Shown here piece after piece: positions 21,637-32,131 of a stretch of 64,000 nucleotides of DNA. Each line of letters opens with the position of its first letter. The stretch's first letter is position 1. The notes under the pieces are model-generated. The model did no database searches, was not told where the DNA came from, and worked only from the letters and a program-made list of their open reading frames with translations. Source of the stretch: Adiantum capillus-veneris (taxonomy: Eukaryota > Streptophyta > Polypodiopsida > Polypodiales > Pteridaceae); assembly GCA_014529385.2 (NCBI GenBank), contig CM043953.1, positions 114,357,549-114,421,548 of the forward strand. The letters are read 5' to 3'. A program made the position numbers and the translations under genes.

Positions 21637-22396
21637 TGTCACAAATTGTTGACGTGTCAAGGCCATGAAGACCTTGTGGGTTGCGATTTGCCATACCCAA
21701 CCCTAGCCGACTTGCAAATCTTGGTTGGGGGGACTTAAACCCTAAGAAGTAGTAGTAAAAGAAGTTTTACCAACTTACTACGTCTTGCCGAGTAGCCTAA
21801 TCCTTAAAGAAGAGTTCCCACCAACTTTGGGGACCCCGTTTGATGGGGCCCAAGTGACTAGGGATTTAAATTAAGTAGGAAGGACATACAAATATTGTGT
21901 GGAGAATTGATGACGTTGCAATTGCTGTACAAAGGCTTCGTAATTTGTGTTTCTGGATTGATGATGTGGCAGCTGTACGGACGCCAGCGAATTGCACTGT
22001 AGGCCTACTGACGTGGCAGTGGATAGAACACCTTGATTTTACGCTACCGGCTTTTGAAGACCAGATGCTTTTAGAACCAGACGCTTTTACAGTTGGATGC
22101 TTTTCATGTAATTGCTTTTAGGCCTAGGGTCTTTTAAATATGTGGCAAGGGCTCACTATCTGGCATGCTGCTGTGTGAAGGTGCAAAAACGTGACGCCAC
22201 TGTTGTACCGAGTCCGAGCAATATAAAGAAATACCGAAAGGGGCGCCAAGGTTTGGGACCGTTGCTTTCTTGGGGTGGAACTCCGCCACTTTGCGTTCTA
22301 TGTGTCTTGCATCTCTTTTAGTTCAGTCGTTATTTGAAGTGTTTAAAGTTCTTCAGTCTGATCTTTTCCATTGGCACTTGGTGCCCTCCCATTAAA
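21637..22396 (+). repeat. 5' LTR of element B
   Basis: 760 bp; aligned with 28077-28805 and 29174-29233. Contains the core at 22220-22260. It ends CCATTAAA one base before the primer-binding site, not the canonical CA. Confidence 0.85.
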
Positions 22397-22397
22397 G

Positions 22398-22411
22398 TGG
22401 TATCAGGGCTC
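22398..22411 (+). promoter_or_regulatory. Primer-binding site of element B
   Basis: TGGTATCAGGGCTC; TGGTATCAG-GC differs by one base from the common initiator-Met site TGGTATCAGAGC. Confidence 0.85.
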
Positions 22412-22453
22412 TAGTCTTGCTTTTCTCAAAGCATTCCTATCAAGAAGAGACAG

Positions 22454-22875
22454 TGTAAGGATTCTAGTTACTAACCCTTAATTAAGTACTTAAATTCATG
22501 ATTAAGACTTAAGAAACTTAAACTTGACTCAGAAATAAGACATAGAAGACTTTGTGGTTGATTCATTCAAATGTGTTACAAGAGTGTTCTTATATAGAAG
22601 CTGAAGAGACACGATGAAAGGACATGACCGTAGGTCAGGAGACATGACTCTAGGCCAATAATCGTGTCCTTTTGTTGTAGAGTCATGACCCTTCGGCGTA
22701 ATGGTGCAGCCATTCGTTGAAGAGGCATGGCTATTCGCCGAACAGGTGCAACTGTTGGGCGAAGAGACGCATCCTTTCAAGAACAGGGGTCTCTGATCTA
22801 GTACGTCTTCGTATCTGCAAAAGAATCAAGAGAAGAAGGTAATACAAAGACAAAGAATACGTCACAATCGTGACA
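22454..22875 (-). repeat. 3' LTR of element D
   Basis: Same length as its partner at 25304. A polypurine tract abuts it on the interior side. Confidence 0.9.
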
Positions 22876-23169
22876 TTCCCTCCCATTTAAAATAGAACCT
22901 AGGGTAGTTGTAGAAACTCCGGGAGGAGAAAATATATTGTTGTAGTGCTTCTGCATCCAAAGCTCTTTCTGTTAAGTCCCACGTCATGGCAGTATTATCG
23001 ACCATAATTATTTTGCCTAACTAAAAACTGATCATATCTGCAACTTGTCTCATCTTTATTAAAAGTATCAGAATCACATTTGCAACTTGATTAGTGTTTT
23101 TGTCAAAGTCATTTGTAACTTCGAGCTTTGTTCAAGAAAAGATTGAATATTTATATGCTTGAAGGAAAA

Positions 23170-23823
23170 CTATTGGTAAACTGACTTGAGTTTTCTGTTG
23201 AGTGATGACCATTGGGTGGAAATTTGCAAGGTATTCCATTGGTTTGTCTGGAACAATAAAATCCTCCTAAAGGGATGTCGTAGACTGAGACAGAGTAGTG
23301 TTTGAAGGTATATCCACCTGTAAAGGTTTATCACTCGAACAAGTTGAGCGACTAAACTCGTGCTGCAAGAGTCTGTATCTGTTTTATTCTTTGCACCAGT
23401 GAAGGTAAGGACTGGAGTCTTCAAATTTGAAAACTTATTATTCACCATTGCATTTGGTATCTGTTCAGAAACGAAGACTTTATTCTGCAAGGGTGGTGAC
23501 GAGGCAGATTTTTGTGCCTGGATCACGGCCAAAGAAGGGGTCATGTGCTTATTGGTTGTCACACAAGAACCAGAAGCTTCTGAATCTTCATCTTTCTCAG
23601 CGGGTATTAAGGCTTCCAGTTGAGAAGGGAGAGGTTGGGGGAGTTGGTGCCTCTTAGATCTCTGAAGAATCCTATTGCACAAGGAAAGGATCAATAAATC
23701 TTCAACTATACCACCATTAGATAAGAAAGACTTAAATGTAGGGCATGGCTCGTGAGGGGAAACTTGTCCAGCGTCGCGGCATTCACGACCGAGTACTCGA
23801 CTAGGGTCGGATATATGTGCCAC
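23170..23823 (-). CDS. Unrecognised 217-residue open frame in element D
   Basis: The only sizeable sense-strand frame in D. It starts MAHISDPSRVLGRECRD and is rich in Ser, Pro and Leu, with an acidic PAEKDEDSEASGS patch near residue 75. I see no zinc knuckle, protease loop, transmembrane segment or known domain. It lies in the half of D nearer the 3' LTR. It could be a degraded gag, a captured host fragment or chance. Confidence 0.3.
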   Translation of the reverse strand: MAHISDPSRVLGRECRDAGQVSPHEPCPTFKSFLSNGGIVEDLLILSLCNRILQRSKRHQLPQPLPSQLEALIPAEKDEDSEASGSCVTTNKHMTPSLAVIQAQKSASSPPLQNKVFVSEQIPNAMVNNKFSNLKTPVLTFTGAKNKTDTDSCSTSLVAQLVRVINLYRWIYLQTLLCLSLRHPFRRILLFQTNQWNTLQISTQWSSLNRKLKSVYQ

Positions 23824-25303
23824 TAAGTAAGCCCATCTTGATATGGCTGATTTCTTTTTAAGATGAGATCTTTATGTTGCTACTTATGTTGTTGATGATT
23901 CCAATAAGAAGTAGGTTGCTTAGAACTGTAACATTCCAAGAATATTCATACTTAGACTTTTGTTGCTCGCACGAAGGTACTTTGTGTCTAGTTCTCTCTG
24001 AGAAACCATACTTTGGGTGAGAAAATTTGTGTTGGAAAGCCTCTGGTTTAAGCGGTTCTTCCTAGTTGGCCAATGAAGCCGTTGATGACGAAATTGACTG
24101 TGTAGGCCTCGGGGGGCGCGAAGAAGTATAACCGTGAAGCACGTCCAAACGTGATGCCATCGATGTAGCTAGATAGCTTGTTGGATCTGCTCTTTTATAA
24201 TTGCTATCGGATCTTCGGGCATAATATGGTTATCGCCTTCTTCGGACATACTGACAGCTCAGAGGGAATATCGTCCACGTAACTCAGTTACGTGATGAAC
24301 GCGAAGCCTTCGAACCCATCTGGATTCTGGAGAATCGGCCATGGCACATTCATAGGAGTTGCATGGTCCAGTGATGACAAGAGCGGGAGCACCAAATGCT
24401 GCAAATTAGCATTGGCTGAAAACGCAATTCCATTGTCGGCTGCTGGAAAGGGGGGGTGTCCACACAAGCGGGCAGTACGCGGGAAATGTCCAGCAGAGGG
24501 GGGCGATCAAATTTGGGCCAACAAAGGGCTGCTGCAAATGTGTTATGCGCTGAATTTTTGCTTACGCTGCCCTGTTTTTATGCAAGGGCTGGCTGAATTT
24601 TTACGATGCTTGCCGAGAGGCCTTGTTTTTTTATTAATTTTTCCACATCAACACTGCACAAAAAAATCAGCGTTAGAAATTTTGGTGCTGTCTAGCGTGA
24701 GTTTTCAGCAACGCGCCCTCTTGTGCGCTGCCTGGTGTGTGCGTTGCTGCTGGCTGAAAATCTATCTGCCAACTTTTCACGTCGAAGAGGTGCAACTCTT
24801 CACGCTGAAGAGGCATTGGAGGAGGGGGCACGACAACTGTGAAAGGGTACGAGTGCCGGCTGAAAAGGCATGCCAATGTGGAGCCTTGGAAATTCCCTCG
24901 TTGCGAAGGGGAAAGGGCTCCAGAATAAGGACACGGCTATATTTGTCTCAGAGTAGGTCTCCGGCCGTGAGGTTACCACATGATTCTTACCGCATGACGG
25001 GGTTGACGAATGCAAGGAGGTACCTGTCTGCCAGGGCCATGTCCTTTCACAGGAAAGGGTGCGAGCACATAAGCATGAAGAGGTGTAACCCGACGAAGGG
25101 GTGCGAGCTTTTCGGGTACGCCGCACACACACACACACACACAGAGCTCTTCTGTCTTTATTTATAGAATTAGAAAAAAATATCAAGTTACCTCATGCTC
25201 ATTTGCATGTTTGTACCACCTTTCTTCGGCTTCCATGCAACTCCGGGAAGGGTGAGAGGCTTGCAACCTTCGGGTCTCTGAAATTTTTTTTCTCTAATAC
25301 CAG

Positions 25304-25725
25304 TGTAAGGATTCTAGTTACTAATCCTTAATTAAGTACTTAAATTCATGATTAAGACTTAAGAAACTGAAACTTGCCTTAGAGATAAGACTTAGAAGAC
25401 TTTGTGTTTGATTCATTCAAATGTGTTACAAAAGTGTTCTTATATAGAAATTGAAGAGACACGATGAAAGGACATGACCATAGGTCAAGAGACATGACTC
25501 TATGCAAATAGTCGTGTCCTTCTGTTGCAGAGTCGTGATCCTTCGGCGTAAAGGTGCAGCCGTTCGTTGAAGAGGCATGGCTATTCGCCGAACAGGTGCG
25601 ACTCTTGGACGAAGAGACGCATCCTTTCGAGAACAGGGGTCTTTGATCTGGTACATCTTCGTATCCGCAAAAGAATCAAGTGAAGAGGGTAATACAAAGA
25701 CAAGGAATACGTCACAATCGTGACA
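25304..25725 (-). repeat. 5' LTR of element D
   Basis: 422 bp, partner of 22454-22875, with scattered substitutions between the two. Adjoins the primer-binding site at 25291-25302. Confidence 0.9.
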
Positions 25726-25730
25726 GACAG

Positions 25731-26600
25731 AGCATGATTAGTTTCTCCTCGACGAGCTTCGCGACATTCACGACTCTCGCTGCTGCATAACCTCCCGATG
25801 CTGCTGGGTTTCCAACCATTTCTGAATTACATGTTACCCCCTTTGATGCCCCAGATGGTACCTCCTCCTCCAACACCAGAAAGTACGAGAGCCTCTAACC
25901 AACAACCTTATCAACCGTCTATTCCGATCGGGGGAGTCTTCAGGAACATGTGCAACTGTGTGAACCTGATCCAGTGCAACCGCCTCTGCCACCAGTGTTG
26001 GCCTCTCCTCCCCCACTACCATTGCCACCAAGATACAATGGTTGGAGCTTGATGGGTATCCTTATTATCTGTACCCATGGTACGTGCCTAACCAGTTGAA
26101 GGATTTCGAAGATGGCAGCTTGACAATAAAATTTTTCTCCTTTTCTGGGATGAAAGATCGGAAGGAAGCATTGTAGTTCCTACAACAATTCAACAATATC
26201 TATACTTTGGGGAACTATACAGAAGAATCCAAGATTTCTCAAGCAATGGGATTTCTTAACGATAATGCTATGCATTGGTGGAATTCCATCGCGACACAAC
26301 CACATGCTCCAAGGACACGACAAGCTTTCAAGACAATTTTTGCACGCAGTTATATGACTTCTCTCTTTGAAGTCCATCCGGTGTCTTTCTTTAAGTTGAT
26401 TCCTTTGGAGGACTAGTGCGAGCGATACATCATTGGACTTCCATCACTGCCGCAGGAATATTGTTTGTCTAAGCAAGTATCAACCATGCAAGAGCTTATG
26501 GACCATGCCGTGGTTGGCTATAAACTTATGAAGGAAAGATCGAGTACAGGAGGAACTTCGGCAAACAATCAGAGCTCCCAACAACAACGAACAAATTGTT
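25731..26600 (+). pseudogene. Gag (capsid part) of element B
   Basis: Proline-rich N-terminal segment at 25840-26040. The capsid part follows across stops (GNYTEESKISQAMGFLNDNAMHWWNSIATQ and AFKTIFARSYM at 26205-26370). An in-frame TAG at 26416 interrupts the run before CERYIIGLPSLPQEYCL, and STMQELMDHAVVGYKLMKE lies at about 26480-26540. NAMHWW is the tryptophan motif of plant gypsy retrotransposon gag proteins. Interruptions make it a pseudogene. Confidence 0.75.
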
Positions 26601-26635
26601 AGGAATCTCATGAAAGTCAAATTCAAAGGCCTCAT

Positions 26636-27175
26636 TTGACACAACGTCAACGAGAAACCTTGTTACAAGAAGGCCGATGCTTCGAATGTTTTCAAACAGG
26701 GCAAACATTCCATATATGTCCTCAACGAGCCTCGACATCCTCCGATCTACCTTTCGCTCCGACAACGGATATATCTCTAGGGCCACCTCTGGCTAAGAGA
26801 GCTAGACCTGCCATTGGACTTATAACCGATATTTATGGAATTAATCTTAAAAGTTTAAATGAATTGTGGAGAGCATATGGCAAAGTCAACGGCTTGAAAG
26901 CCCTGATTTTCTTCGATCCCGGAGCTACCGAAAATTTCATCCATCTTGAATTCCTGAAGCAGATGGATTTTGATTATGATTCACAGGGACACGAAATTGA
27001 AGCCGAGCTAGCTACCGGACAAACTCATAAAGTGGTCCCGCTAATTGGGGCTCTTCCAATAACTATCCAAAAGATACCATGGAAAAGCCGATTTCTACAT
27101 CATGAAGTTAGGCAATTGCGACGTTCTCTTGGGCATGTCCTGGCACGACAAGAATGACGCGACGCTCTAGATCCG
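26636..27175 (+). pseudogene. Zinc knuckle and protease of element B
   Basis: TQRQRETLLQEGRCFECFQTGQTFHIC provides a CX2C-H-C-like knuckle in which His is displaced. The protease follows with LKALIFFDPGATENFIHLEF (D-P-G at the active site). After a frame change near 27090 comes NCDVLLGMSWHDKND, the second conserved loop. A stop follows and no RT is found downstream. Confidence 0.75.
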
Positions 27176-27190
27176 GAACCGTACATTACA

Positions 27191-28076
27191 AGCCAGTCGT
27201 CCTCAAAGTGCGGCTGTCCGAACAAATATCCGAATGAATTTTCTAGTTGTTTTGTATATAGATACTTTTGAACTTTGTCTCAGAAAGTACTGTTTGAAAT
27301 TTGTTTGTAATGGATTGAATCTGTTTTAAACCTGTCTTGGTGCTGATTTGAATTGTTTGACTCGGGATTTGATACCGGTTTCAATGATTGGTGATTTACT
27401 CCCCAGTGTAGTAGTGAATGCTGTTTGATAATGTTTGAACCTCAGAACGACGTGTACGAGATGTTTGAAGAGTGTTTCATTGTATGCTTGGAAATCTTGG
27501 AGCGACGCAAATGGGATGTCTGGGGAGCGTTCCAATGTACGTCGGAAAACCTCTAAATGGCCCAGACGGGATGTATGGGGAGAGTTTAGTTGTATGTTTG
27601 AAACTTCCAAGCGACATAGACTGCGGTTTGTGGAGCGTTTGGTTGTATTAGTCCTCTGAGATCATGACCCAGACCTTTTTAGGTTATCTGCGGAGGGAGT
27701 GACGAGGTAGTTGTTGAGTAGCTTAATACCGCAGATCATCTGTCTCAGGGGAGTGCTTAGGGGGGTTATTCGTTGTGTCTTGTAACATGCATATATGAGC
27801 ATTTGTGTTGCATTGTGATGTGCCAACCGCTGAATATTCCTGATTTGGTGAGATTGCGTGGGTATGTAATTTTAGTGCATCAAGACACCCGTTCAAGATG
27901 AGTGCGGTTTGGGTGTAATGGCCAATTTTGCCACGCCGGAATATCAAGAGCTCCTGTCTGGAATGAGAAAACTGATTGTTTTTCAGAATGTTCCTCGCAA
28001 TTTTTTGAGCTAGCTTGAGTTGTTTGCAGATATACTATAATCGCGGATGACTACTCTTCTTTCAAGAAGGAAGGGT
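27191..28076 (+). other. Non-coding 3' internal region of element B
   Basis: T/G-rich sequence with repeated TTTGAA-type words, no long frame. It is shared with element E (complement of 2653-2820 and 4620-5280), so it is a stable part of this non-autonomous family. It ends CTTTCAAGAAGGAAGGG, the polypurine tract, immediately before the 3' LTR. Confidence 0.75.
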
Positions 28077-29233
28077 GTCACAAATTGATGACGTGTCAAG
28101 CCATTGAAGACCCGGCGGGTTGGGGTTTCCTAGACCCAACCCTAGCCAACGTGCAGATCCTGGCTGAGGGGCCTCAACCCTAAGAAGAAGCAGCAGAAGA
28201 AGTTTTACCAACTTACTAAGTCTTGCCGCGTGGGCTAATCCTTAAAGAAGAGTTCCCATCAACTTATGGGACCCCGTCCGATGGGTCCCAAGTGACTAGG
28301 GATTAAAATAAAGTAGGACACACAAAAAAACATTGCGTGGAGAATTAATGACGTGGCAGTTGCTGCATGGAAGCTCTATAATTTGCACTGCTAGATTGAT
28401 GACGTGGTAGTTGTACGGACGCCCGTGAATGTGTTGCAGGTTGCTGACGTGGTAGTTGATGATGTGGCAATTGTACGGACGCCCGTGAATTGCGCTGCAG
28501 GTTGCTGACGTGGTAGTGTACGGAACACCTTAATTTACGCTGCCAGCTTTTGAAGACCAGATGCTTTTAGCGTTGGATGCTTTTCATGTAACTACTTTTA
28601 GGCCTAGGGCGTATAAATATGTGGCAAGGGCTCACTATCTGGCATGCTTCCATGTGAAGGTGCAGAAACGTGACGTCGATGTTGTACCGAGTTCAAGCAA
28701 TATAAAGAAATACTATAAGGGGCGCCAGGGTTTGAGGCCAGTGCTTTCTTGGGGTGGAACTCCGTCACTCCGTGTCTTGTGTGTGGTGCATCTCTTTCAA
28801 TTCAGGCTATCAGAGAGAGAATCCACTATTCCGATTTGGGTAGTTACTAGGGCACAAGCCAAGAAAATAGACAGAACAGTGGAAGCGGGTAAGAGACACC
28901 GAGCAAACATTCAAAAGACTCCAAGAAAGAGTGACGCAAACGATACGATCTTAGAAGACCGAAGCAACAAAGGGAAATCAAAGAGAGAGTTCAAAAAAGA
29001 GTTAAGGAAGTGACTCAGTCGACGTCATCGGAATGCAAAGAGTCGAAACAAAGATCGGAAGTATCCGTGTTGGTAGACAAAATATACGAACCAAACTATG
29101 CAGCCTTGGAAGCTTTTCAAGCAGGGTTAAAAGCGGTCAAACATTGGAAACGAAATGGAAGAACTACCCAACCAAGTGCTTAAAGTTGTTTAGTTTGTTT
29201 GTTTCCGTTGGCACGTGGTGCCCTCCTGTTATA
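28077..29233 (+). repeat. 3' LTR of element B, enlarged
   Basis: TGTCACAAATTGATG start, core at 28699-28740, end CCTGTTATA followed by GACTT. It is about 400 bp longer than the 5' LTR, chiefly because of an extra block at 28806-29173. Confidence 0.8.
28806..29173 (+). repeat. 368-bp extra block in the 3' LTR of B
   Basis: LTR homology stops after CAATTCAG and restarts at AAGTGCTTAAAG. The block has an open frame reading IPIWVVTRAQAKKIDRTVEA followed by Lys/Arg-rich sequence. VTRAQAKK is a phrase often found in gypsy polyproteins, so it may be a captured pol fragment. No target duplication was seen. Confidence 0.6.
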
Positions 29234-29238
29234 GACTT

Positions 29239-30044
29239 ACCGACCGAGGGGCCTAAAACCCTAAAGAGACTTGTTAACCTGGCTACGTAGAAGAGTCTAG
29301 CCGAAAATTACGGTGATCTGCTCATGTGGCAGTCGTAGCTGCAAAACACGGAGATTTTGCTGCAATATGGGTTTGCCATGGTGTGCATGGAAGCCTTTGA
29401 GCCTTGCAAGGTGTGCACACAATGCAAGCCTTTGAGTCTTGCAAGGTGGGCTCATTCTATGCGCACAATGCATAGAATGAGCCCAAACAGTCCCACGCAG
29501 GCTCTCAGAAATCCTTAGAATCATTATAAAGTAGTGCACACGCTTGGGCGCACATGCAATCAGCCTAAAGTTGCAAAAATTGCATACCTTTGTGTACTCG
29601 TAGTGCCTCTGCTCGCGTACCCATGAAGCTGCTCGCAAAAAACAGCGATCTGGGAAAATATGTTTTTCCCACAAATTGACCCCTTATATATTAAGGTCCG
29701 AAACGGTGAGGAAACAGCCTTTCCCCTGTTACTCCGTTTCGTGTGACTATGACTTTGGTCAAGGGGATGCCCAGCCATTCATTTCAATACATTCTCAAGT
29801 CACCCGTCCCCTATATCTAATGACTATAGTAGCTTGATAAAGCTTTAATTTTGCTCTCTTATGAGTTTTTTCCTAGAGCAGCATACAAACATCTACTTAT
29901 CAAGGCATCAAGGGTTTTTATTTGTGAGGGTGTGATTTTCTTTATGCAAGGGGTTGTAACATTATCTTTTGTCCTCAAACATGTCTTCGGATCACCCTCT
30001 TCCAGATTTATATGGTTTGATTTCGGGGTAGGATGCGGGTTGCC
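29239..30044. other. Decayed sequence, no gene; possible rest of the gypsy LTR cut by B
   Basis: Immediately after GACTT the text ACCGACCGAGGGGCC, then AAAACCCTAAAG, resembles LTR sequence and is the expected continuation of the LTR begun at 21582. A perfect hairpin lies at 29448-29484. No frame with a known domain. Confidence 0.4.
29448..29484. repeat. Perfect 15-bp inverted repeat, 7-base loop
   Basis: GGGCTCATTCTATGC and GCATAGAATGAGCCC are exact complements around GCACAAT. Two partial direct repeats of a GCCTTTGAG-CTTGCAAGGTG word lie just upstream. Confidence 0.9.
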
Positions 30045-30206
30045 GGATGTGAGAGCCAAAGAGACCGATGATCTATAAAATGATAATGGCTTTGTTGACA
30101 TGCACAATTTCAATGCTCTTATGTTGGATGTGAGCCGAAGAGACCGATGATCTACAAAATGGTAATGGCTTGGTTGACATGCGCAATTTCAATGCTTGTA
30201 TACGAC
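30045..30206. repeat. Tandem duplication, 81-bp unit x2
   Basis: GGATGTGAG…AATTTCAATGCT at 30045 and again at 30126 with a few substitutions. The second copy runs into an open frame (30170-30565) with no known domain. Confidence 0.85.
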
Positions 30207-30699
30207 AAATTGAACAAGTCAAAATTAATTTGGCCTTGATTAATACAAATGTAATTGCACTTATGGAGCTGGTTAATACTTTTATGTTGCAAGTTGGCAC
30301 GGATCGATCAAAGATTCCAGCCGTGGCCGGTAAGACGGCTGATGGAGTTCCATCATCAGAAAAATCTTCTCTTGTGAGAGCCTATACTACATCCAGGAGT
30401 AGACACCTATACCAAAGCTACGGGTTACCCGCTTACACTCCACTTCAACTACTTTATTTTGTAGCATGTTTGTTTTCGGCACTTTTGTCCTTTTTTTTTG
30501 GGATACCCAAAGGACATACACCTGTACAATCTCATAGGCAGACTTCGACCTTTAGAAGACGTTAATAGAGCTTTCCTTTTGTGTGTGTGTGTGGGCTAGC
30601 CACTTTGTATAATCTTAGGTTAAGGAGAGGGGGGTAAGCTTAGCTTATACCCTTTCTCTATCATTCTCTTTACCATTATGGGAACATCCCCCTCTCTCA
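30207..30699 (+). other. Unrecognised sequence before a LINE tail
   Basis: An open frame of 131 codons (30170-30565) reads VDMRNFNACIRQIEQVKINL near its start, a plausible helix, then loses resemblance to anything I know. The text GAAGACGTTAATAGAGCTTT near 30560 resembles the LINE G 3' end. Confidence 0.35.
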
Positions 30700-30805
30700 G
30701 ACATGGTATTAGATTCACTATTTTGTAACAAATTGGTCTCATAGCTCATTTTGGCCTTTTGAAGACGTTAATATAACATTTCATTTCTCATGTATGGTTA
30801 AAAAC
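30700..30805 (+). mobile_element. LINE G 3'-terminal fragment
   Basis: TGGTCTCATAGCTCATTTTG and then GAAGACGTTAATATAACATTTCATTTC match the 3' ends of the G LINEs at 48278-48337 and 58938-59002. Only the tail remains. Confidence 0.75.
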
Positions 30806-31848
30806 GTAAGACGTCTCCATGTGATGTATGTTACCTTGTATGATTATTTGGTAAGCCAAAAGACATCCCCACTTGCAAAAGTCAAGCCGACTACTGTTAG
30901 AGGCTCTATCGATGGTCAGCCACAAAACTCTTGTAAGATTTTTTGTACACCTCACATATGAGGACACTTCTCCCCACTCTCTCCATGCCGGTTAAAAGGT
31001 ATATCTTTGTACTTTTTTTTTGGTGATAGTCAAGCAAGCTACCTGTACTTTGTGTCCCGTTGATTTTATCATTATTGTGTACTGCGTCATTACACTAAGA
31101 ATGCCTCAGCTACATATTCTCCAGAACGTATCGCTCAGTATGGGGTCTACAGAGGACATTGGTAGCTTGTCTGAATAACAATATTATTATCACAAGGCGT
31201 GGATAGAATTTAGAGAAGATGCTAAACATTTTTGTGATTTTTAAATCATTGTGCAAAGAGTTATGGGTTGAAGGAGAGCTTATTTTTCATTCATTGAAAT
31301 CTTTAGGCATGGAATAATTGTAGATTAGTGGGTAGGCAATCTCCCAGGCAACCTGCTTGTCCACTATTTTGAAAGTTGTGAATTTATGAAGTTCTACTAT
31401 TAAAGCTTTTACAGTTTTGTGTATCCACTCTTGAAACAAAGACAGCTTATGGCATGCCTGGACATAGCAGTCGCTCTCATACTTTGACATGAGTTGAATG
31501 TGTTCTCAATCATAAGTTGGCGTCTAGGGTGATGTAAGGTCGTCTGTCCAAGGCAACATGTAGGTTCTTAATTGCTTCAAAACAACCTAGGAATATAAAG
31601 ACTTCGGCTTTGCTTTTACCATTTGGATTGGGCTGATAAGGTTGTAGCATGAGTGATTTGGTATGAGTGTACTGGCAAGAGGTGCATCTTAGGCTTTGTT
31701 ATTTATTGACATGGGAGAAAGAACTATGTAGTATGGACTGAATGTAATTGCCAGTAGCCTGGCATGTATCTTTACTGTTTGAAATTTTCTTGGCTGTCAG
31801 GATTCAAGAATGCTTTCATTAATATACTTGTCTGAGGTATTTTTTCAG
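30806..31848. other. No recognisable gene; likely intronic or intergenic
   Basis: AT-rich, no LTR edge or domain. A polypyrimidine tract and CAG at 31841-31848 form a convincing 3' splice site for the next exon, so at least the right part is probably intron of the ABC1K gene. Confidence 0.45.
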
Positions 31849-32061
31849 GAATTTGTGCCAGGGGCATGGACAAGACATCTGTCAAAGCTTCTTGATAGTG
31901 CTCCCCCCCGACCATTTCATGAAGTTAAGCACACCATCCAGCAACAGCTTAGGGAATGCTCATGGGGTACATCTATGAACAAGTGTAAAGTTGCTCCACC
32001 GCTTGAAGCTGTATTTTTAGATCTTGACAAGGTGCCCCTTGCAGCTGCCTCCATTGCACAG
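31849..32061 (+). CDS. ABC1/aarF-domain kinase, internal exon
   Basis: Exon of 213 bp (71 codons) after a TTTTTTCAG acceptor and before a GTAACC donor. It reads EFVPGAWTRHLSKLLDSAPP, then FHEVKHTIQQQL, and ends VPLAAASIAQ. That is the KxGQ-to-AxIAQ part of the ABC1 (UbiB/ADCK/ABC1K) atypical kinase domain; the A-A-A-S-I-A-Q motif is the family's alanine-rich loop. ABC1 proteins act in plastids and mitochondria in isoprenoid-quinone and redox-lipid metabolism; which member this is cannot be told. The catalytic Lys comes in the next exon. No start codon, targeting peptide or catalytic loop was found in the window, so this is either part of a gene with very long introns or a captured fragment. 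Confidence 0.85.
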
Positions 32062-32131
32062 GTAACCAATATATAAGTATCATAGCATTTCTTGAAACCA
32101 CAGCTGAACACAACCATTGCATGATACTTAG

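Larger units (their letters stand above)
22454..25725 (-). mobile_element. Element D: 3.3-kb LTR element without recognisable gag/pol
   Basis: Two 422-bp LTRs (22454-22875 and 25304-25725), TGTAAGG to GTGACA, flanked by the duplication GACAG (22449-22453 and 25726-25730). The primer-binding site on the minus strand (TGGTATTAGAGA, 25291-25302) and polypurine tract (complement at 22876-22888) fix the orientation as minus. The 2.4-kb interior shows no capsid, protease, RT or integrase motif. It is therefore a LARD-like non-autonomous element that must use proteins from another family. It interrupts element B. Confidence 0.88.
21637..29233 (+). mobile_element. Element B: gypsy-type, gag-protease only, carries element D
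   Basis: Bounded by the 5-bp duplication GACTT (21632-21636 and 29234-29238). 5' LTR 21637-22396, primer-binding site at 22398, gag and protease 25731-27190, long non-coding 3' part, short purine-rich tract, 3' LTR 28077-29233. RT, RNase H and integrase are absent, so it is non-autonomous. The LTR start TGTCACAAATTG and the shared core link it to the other gypsy LTRs here. Element D interrupts it just after the primer-binding site. Confidence 0.85.

Noticed and set aside
24292-25167. 291-codon plus-strand open frame as a gene
   Set aside because: It lies antisense in element D, crosses the D primer-binding-site side and a (CA)n run, and shows no domain or sensible composition; likely chance.
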